From contig JAQVLS010000052.1 in assembly GCA_028704035.1 (NCBI GenBank), forward strand, positions 1 to 9,546: a stretch of DNA of 9,546 nt. Direction: 5' to 3'. Made by a program: the position numbers and the translations under genes. Position 1 is the first letter of the stretch, and the number at the start of each line of letters is the position of its first letter. The DNA comes from Desulfotomaculaceae bacterium. GTDB lineage: Bacteria; Bacillota; Desulfotomaculia; Desulfotomaculales; Pelotomaculaceae. Shown in pieces: positions 6,640 to 9,546 of this stretch. The notes beneath the pieces were generated by a model. It searched no databases, had not been told where the DNA came from, and saw only the letters and a program-made list of their open reading frames with translations.

Positions 6640-7411
6640 TGAATACCCCGCCAGACAGGAACTCAGGTATGCTTTAAGTGAGTTTGAAAGTATTGAGATA
6701 GTCGGTGAAGCCGCCAATGCCCAGGAAGCATTAACTCTGATCAAAGCCCTGGATTATCAGGTCCTTTTTTTGGATATATCCATGCCGGGCATGAACGGGC
6801 TTGAATTGGGCGCGGCTATACAAGATTTGCCGAAACGGCCTTTTATCATTTTTGTAACAGCTTTTGATGAGTTCGCGGTATCTGCTTTTGATGTTAATGC
6901 AGTAGATTATATTTTAAAACCAGTAGAGCCGAAACGCTTGAAAAAAGCCATCGACAAGGTGCTGATGCTTACCCGCGAGATAATGGTAGACGCGGCGCCT
7001 GCCGAAACAATGCGGGAAGAACGCGCACCGCAGGAAAGCGAAACCAAAACCATACAGCCGGAAAATTTGCAGTTTAAAATTGACCGTGTTCCCGCAGAAA
7101 AGCAGGGTAAAACAATCCTTGTCGGCGGCTCTGATATTTTCTACGCGTTTACTGAACAGGATAATGTATATATAAAAACTGCAGCCGATAAGCTTTATAC
7201 GCGGTTCACCCTGAAAGAGCTGGAAGCAAGGCTGAACCCGCAGATTTTTTTCCGGACGCATCGCTGCTATTTGGTTAACCTGCACAAAGTTAAAGAAATT
7301 GTGCCGTTTTTCAACGGTACTTATAATTTGATAGTTGAAGACAAAGAACGCAGCGAAGTCCCGGTTAGTCGGGCTCAGGCCAAAAAACTAAGGAAGATAT
7401 TGGGTTTCTAG
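6611..7411 (+). CDS. LytTR-family response regulator
   Basis: This response regulator has about 266 residues from the GTG at 6611. The receiver domain (about 3-118) has the acidic pocket D9-D10, phosphoacceptor Asp55 (LFLDISMPGMNG), Thr83 and Lys103 (KP). An acidic/Gln-rich linker (about 120-160) leads to the LytTR DNA-binding domain (PF04397, about 165-262), with FFRTHRCYLVNL from about 213. LytTR proteins bind direct repeats upstream of target promoters. An ATG at 6590 would add seven residues, but GTG 6611 is preferred: AAAGGTGG (6595-6602) lies 8 nt before it, and the product then begins MKLKALIIDDE, the usual register. Either start overlaps the kinase, by 29 or 50 bases. The gene ends before a branched, T-tract-ended structure. 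No convincing LytTR repeat was found in this window, so targets are unknown. Confidence 0.93.
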   Translation: MKLKALIIDDEYPARQELRYALSEFESIEIVGEAANAQEALTLIKALDYQVLFLDISMPGMNGLELGAAIQDLPKRPFIIFVTAFDEFAVSAFDVNAVDYILKPVEPKRLKKAIDKVLMLTREIMVDAAPAETMREERAPQESETKTIQPENLQFKIDRVPAEKQGKTILVGGSDIFYAFTEQDNVYIKTAADKLYTRFTLKELEARLNPQIFFRTHRCYLVNLHKVKEIVPFFNGTYNLIVEDKERSEVPVSRAQAKKLRKILGF

Positions 7412-7433
7412 AAATGTCTGAGGAAATATTTGG

Positions 7434-7526
7434 ACCTGCCTTAAGGTTTATGTGATATCAGCACGGAAACAGGTGAAACCCCTGGTGGTGGCTGAAACAT
7501 TTGCGATTGTTCAGGCAGGTTTTTTT
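7434..7526 (+). terminator. Branched stem structure ending in a T-tract (terminator or attenuator)
   Basis: ACCTGCCT (7434-7441) pairs perfectly with AGGCAGGT (7513-7520), which runs straight into seven T residues (7520-7526). Inside, TCAGC+AC (7458-7464) pairs with GT+GCTGA (7488-7495, G7490 bulged) and encloses a CAGG/CCTG hairpin (7470-7473 with 7481-7484). AACA (7496-7499) pairs with TGTT (7508-7511). The result is a plausible three-way junction. It starts 22 bases after the response regulator stop, so it should at least end that operon. I do not recognise it as a known riboswitch class. Confidence 0.5.
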
Positions 7527-7547
7527 ATATTAACCGGAGAAAATAAT

Positions 7548-7580
7548 ATGTTGCAACCCGAATGTGGACCACTTGATTAA
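7548..7580 (+). CDS. Possible 10-codon leader ORF upstream of acpS
   Basis: ATG 7548 opens the frame MLQPECGPLD and ends at TAA 7578-7580. GGAG (7536-7539) lies 8 nt upstream, which is good spacing. It ends 24 bases before the acpS start, and its stop lies inside a palindrome. Ten codons is too short to judge coding character. It may be chance, or a leader that brings ribosomes close to a poorly primed acpS start. Confidence 0.15.
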   Translation: MLQPECGPLD

Positions 7581-7588
7581 TTTCAAGT
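7571..7588. repeat. Palindrome ACTTGA-N6-TCAAGT before acpS
   Basis: ACTTGA (7571-7576) and TCAAGT (7583-7588) are perfect inverted repeats around TTAATT, 17 bases before the acpS GTG. TTGA/TCAA half-sites recall MarR-type operators, but the match to any named regulator is not established. Confidence 0.3.
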
Positions 7589-7604
7589 ATTTATAAAAAA
7601 TGGG

Positions 7605-8021
7605 GTGTTGGCGATTGCCCGAAACATACCACCGGCGGGATTAATCGGCGCCGGAACTGACATTATTGAGATTGAAAGGATAAAACAGGCTGTTGAGCGC
7701 GGCGGTAACCGCTTTTTAGAAAAGGTTTTTACCTCCAGCGAGAGGAGCTTTTGTGATGTCAGAAAAGACCGGTTTTCCTGCTATGCAGCCCGTTTTGCGG
7801 CCAAAGAAGCGGTTTTAAAGGCATTGGGCACAGGTTTGGCTGGATGCGCCTTCGTAGATGTTGAAGTGCAAAGGCCGGGCGGCGGCCGCCCGGAGATTAA
7901 GCTGCACGGCGCAGCAGCTGAGATAGCAAAAGAAAAAGGGATCGCCTTGATATTGATCAGCATTTCTCATAATCGTCAAAACGCGGTGGCTTTTGCCATT
8001 GCAGCTGGTGAGGAGGTATAA
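7605..8021 (+). CDS. acpS: Holo-[acyl-carrier-protein] synthase
   Basis: This protein of about 138 residues belongs to the AcpS family (PF01648). The enzyme transfers 4'-phosphopantetheine from CoA to a serine of apo-acyl carrier protein, in the cytoplasm, to activate it for fatty acid synthesis. Hallmarks are GAGTDIIEIERI at 15-26 (Asp19, Mg2+ ligand), FTSSERSFC at 42-50, ARFAAKEAVLKALGTG at 62-77 (Glu68, second metal ligand; Lys67) and ISISHNRQNAVAFA near the end. Typical AcpS begins right before the first motif, so there are about 12 extra N-terminal residues. No ATG is available: GTG 7605 or TTG 7608 are the candidate starts, and neither has a well-spaced ribosome-binding site. The nnr gene starts 5 bases after its stop, and the nnr ribosome-binding site lies within the acpS end, so the two are co-translated. 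Confidence 0.93.
   Translation: MLAIARNIPPAGLIGAGTDIIEIERIKQAVERGGNRFLEKVFTSSERSFCDVRKDRFSCYAARFAAKEAVLKALGTGLAGCAFVDVEVQRPGGGRPEIKLHGAAAEIAKEKGIALILISISHNRQNAVAFAIAAGEEV
8011..8017 (+). promoter_or_regulatory. Ribosome-binding site fixing the TTG start of nnr
   Basis: AGGAGGT lies inside the last codons of acpS, 9 nt before TTG 8027. It makes TTG the clear start and couples nnr translation to acpS. Confidence 0.75.
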
Positions 8022-8026
8022 ATAAT

Positions 8027-9546
8027 TTGCGGATCGTTACTGCGGATGAAATGAAGGCACTGGACCGGGCGGCGATAGAGGACTATGGCATATCAGGACT
8101 GGTTTTAATGGAAAACGCGGGCATCCGGGTGGTAGACTTGATCCAGCGCGTAATGGGCGAGGTCCGTGGCAAAGCGGTCACTTTTTTTATTGGCAAGGGT
8201 AATAACGGGGGAGACGGGCTGGTTATAGCCCGCCACCTTTTGAATATGGGCGCCGAGGTTAAAGTGCTGTCAATCGCCCATGTGGGTGAAATTAGCGGGG
8301 ACGCGGCTGTTAACCTTAATATATGGCGGAAAATGGGGCAGAAGATTTATTTTGTTCACCAAGGTGACGGGATTAACATTGTCAAGCTGGCTTTAGTGAA
8401 AACGGATCTTGTTGTTGACGCCATCTATGGGACCGGATTTCATGGCAAAATGCCGGAGGGGGTAGGCCGTGTTATCAAGGCGATTAACAATAGCGGCAAG
8501 CCGATTGTAGCTATCGATATCCCCTCCGGACTAGAGGCGGGTACCGGCAAGGTGAACGGGCCTTGTATCAGGGCACACCATACCGTGACTTTTGGTCTGC
8601 CCAAGTTAGGCTTGTATCTTGAACCGGGCGCTGGCCACGCGGGTGAAATTACCATAGCGGATATATCTCTGCCCGCTGTTTTGGTGGACAAGGAAGCGCC
8701 CCAAAGATATCTGCTCACAGCAGAGCGTGTAAAAAGATGGTTGCCGCCCCGCTCGTCCCCCGCGCACAAAGGTAATTTCGGGAGAGTGCTTGTCATCGCG
8801 GGCTCCCGGGGGATGACCGGCGCTGCCAGTCTGGCCGGTGAGGCCGCGTTGAGGTCCGGGGCGGGCCTGGTCACAGTCGCGGTTCCTGAAACACTGCATG
8901 ATGTTATGCAGGGAAAACTCACCGAGGCAATGACTGCTTCGCTGCCGGACACCGGCAGCGGCAGTCTGAGCAGGGAGGCTCTGCCGCGGATTCTGTCACT
9001 TCTTGAGAACATGGATGTGCTGGCCACAGGACCGGGACTTTCCCAGGCGCCCGAGACCGTAACACTGGTAAGGGAACTGCTGCCTGCCATAAAAATACCC
9101 TTTGTGCTGGACGCAGACGCGCTCAACGCTCTGGCCGGGCAAGTCAGCATACTAGGAAGTTTGCAGGCCCCGGCTGTAATAACGCCGCATCCGGGCGAAA
9201 TGGCCAGGCTGATGGGAGTAGCGCCAAAGGACATCCAGGCAGACAGAATTGGAAACGCAGTCAAAGCGACGGCTGCCTGGAACGTGGTTACGTTGCTGAA
9301 GGGCGCCCGGACAGTTGTAGCGGCGCTGGACGGCGCTGTCTACATCAACCCTACCGGCAACCCGGGAATGGCGACCGGAGGGAGTGGGGACGTCCTTACC
9401 GGGATTATCGCCTCACTAATTGCCCAGGGACTCGAACCGAGCCGCGCCGCCGCAGCCGGGGCATATTTTCATGGTCTGGCCGGTGACCTGGCTGCGAGGG
9501 AAAAAGGGATGATGGGTTTAATCGCCGGTGACATTATATCCATCCT
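8027..9546 (+). CDS. nnr: Bifunctional NAD(P)HX epimerase / ADP-dependent NAD(P)HX dehydratase (3' truncated by window)
   Basis: From TTG 8027 the frame stays open to the window edge, giving 506 codons; full-length relatives are about 500-530 residues, so only the tail is missing. The N-terminal YjeF_N epimerase domain (about 1-215) has MENAG at 28-32, NNGGDG at 59-64, Asp131 in VVDAIYGTG and DIPSGL at 164-169. The C-terminal carbohydrate-kinase-like dehydratase domain (from about 230) has HKGNFG at 247-252, TGPG at 334-337, DADALN at 362-367, TPHPGE at 386-391 and GNPGMATGGSGDVLTG at 444-459, with catalytic Asp455. Together they repair hydrated NADH/NADPH: the first interconverts R and S epimers, the second dehydrates the S form using ADP. 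It is coupled to acpS, a common Firmicute pairing. The start matches the family's usual MRIVTAxEM opening. Confidence 0.95.
   Translation, partial: MRIVTADEMKALDRAAIEDYGISGLVLMENAGIRVVDLIQRVMGEVRGKAVTFFIGKGNNGGDGLVIARHLLNMGAEVKVLSIAHVGEISGDAAVNLNIWRKMGQKIYFVHQGDGINIVKLALVKTDLVVDAIYGTGFHGKMPEGVGRVIKAINNSGKPIVAIDIPSGLEAGTGKVNGPCIRAHHTVTFGLPKLGLYLEPGAGHAGEITIADISLPAVLVDKEAPQRYLLTAERVKRWLPPRSSPAHKGNFGRVLVIAGSRGMTGAASLAGEAALRSGAGLVTVAVPETLHDVMQGKLTEAMTASLPDTGSGSLSREALPRILSLLENMDVLATGPGLSQAPETVTLVRELLPAIKIPFVLDADALNALAGQVSILGSLQAPAVITPHPGEMARLMGVAPKDIQADRIGNAVKATAAWNVVTLLKGARTVVAALDGAVYINPTGNPGMATGGSGDVLTGIIASLIAQGLEPSRAAAAGAYFHGLAGDLAAREKGMMGLIAGDIISI

Noticed and set aside
7414..7455. 13-codon ORF just after the response regulator (MSEEIFGPALRFM)
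   Set aside because: No Shine-Dalgarno precedes it and it runs into the stem of the branched structure; most likely chance.
7434..7526. Assignment of the branched structure to a known class (c-di-GMP, THF, glycine, fluoride, TPP, ZTP, T-box)
   Set aside because: None of the conserved core sequences I can recall for these classes is present, so it is left unassigned.
8440..9264. 274-codon open frame on the minus strand
   Set aside because: It lies entirely inside nnr, whose + frame shows every catalytic motif. The minus translation is low-complexity (Ser/Pro/Ala-rich) with no recognisable domain, as expected for a shadow of GC-rich coding DNA.

Overview
The window looks like chromosomal DNA from an anaerobic, Gram-positive (Firmicutes) bacterium, probably in or near the Desulfotomaculum/Pelotomaculum group. 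This is inference from gene content and signals. Ribosome-binding sites are strong AGGAGG-type. TTG and GTG starts are common (ferredoxin, flavin reductase, acpS, nnr, response regulator). There is a clostridial-type 2[4Fe-4S] ferredoxin, a LytS/LytR-type two-component pair and an acpS-nnr gene pair. Base composition is mixed, with GC-richer genes and very AT-rich intergenic regions. No transposase, phage gene, tRNA, rRNA or CRISPR array is visible.

Layout, left to right. (1) The 3' end of a YyaL/DUF255 protein runs + from the window edge to 453, followed by two hairpins. (2) rmuC (+, 669-1994) converges on ridA (-, 2012-2395). (3) ridA is divergent, across an AT-rich promoter region, from a two-gene + operon: a flavin reductase-like flavoprotein (2491-3072) and a macrodomain protein (3103-3657). 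(4) A small ferredoxin (-, 3701-3937) is separated by a 341-bp AT-rich spacer from a metallo-beta-lactamase-fold hydrolase (+, 4279-5232). (5) A LytS-family sensor kinase (5299-6639) overlaps its LytTR response regulator (start best placed at 6611, end 7411). (6) A 193-bp gap holds a branched, T-tract-ended structure, a tiny possible leader ORF and a palindrome. (7) acpS (7605-8021) is followed by a bifunctional NAD(P)HX repair enzyme, nnr (8027 to beyond the right edge).

Functional theme. Several genes belong to metabolite-damage or cofactor housekeeping: RidA removes reactive enamines/imines, the macrodomain handles ADP-ribose derivatives, Nnr repairs NAD(P)H hydrates, and AcpS makes the phosphopantetheine arm of acyl carrier protein. 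RmuC is a genome-maintenance protein. The kinase/regulator pair is the only obvious signalling system, and its target is not identifiable here.

No clearly new biological system is apparent. The items most worth a second look are the branched structure with mutually exclusive pairings between the response regulator and acpS, the short-membrane LytS variant with paired Cys/His residues, and two genes whose Shine-Dalgarno position fits their annotated start codon poorly.
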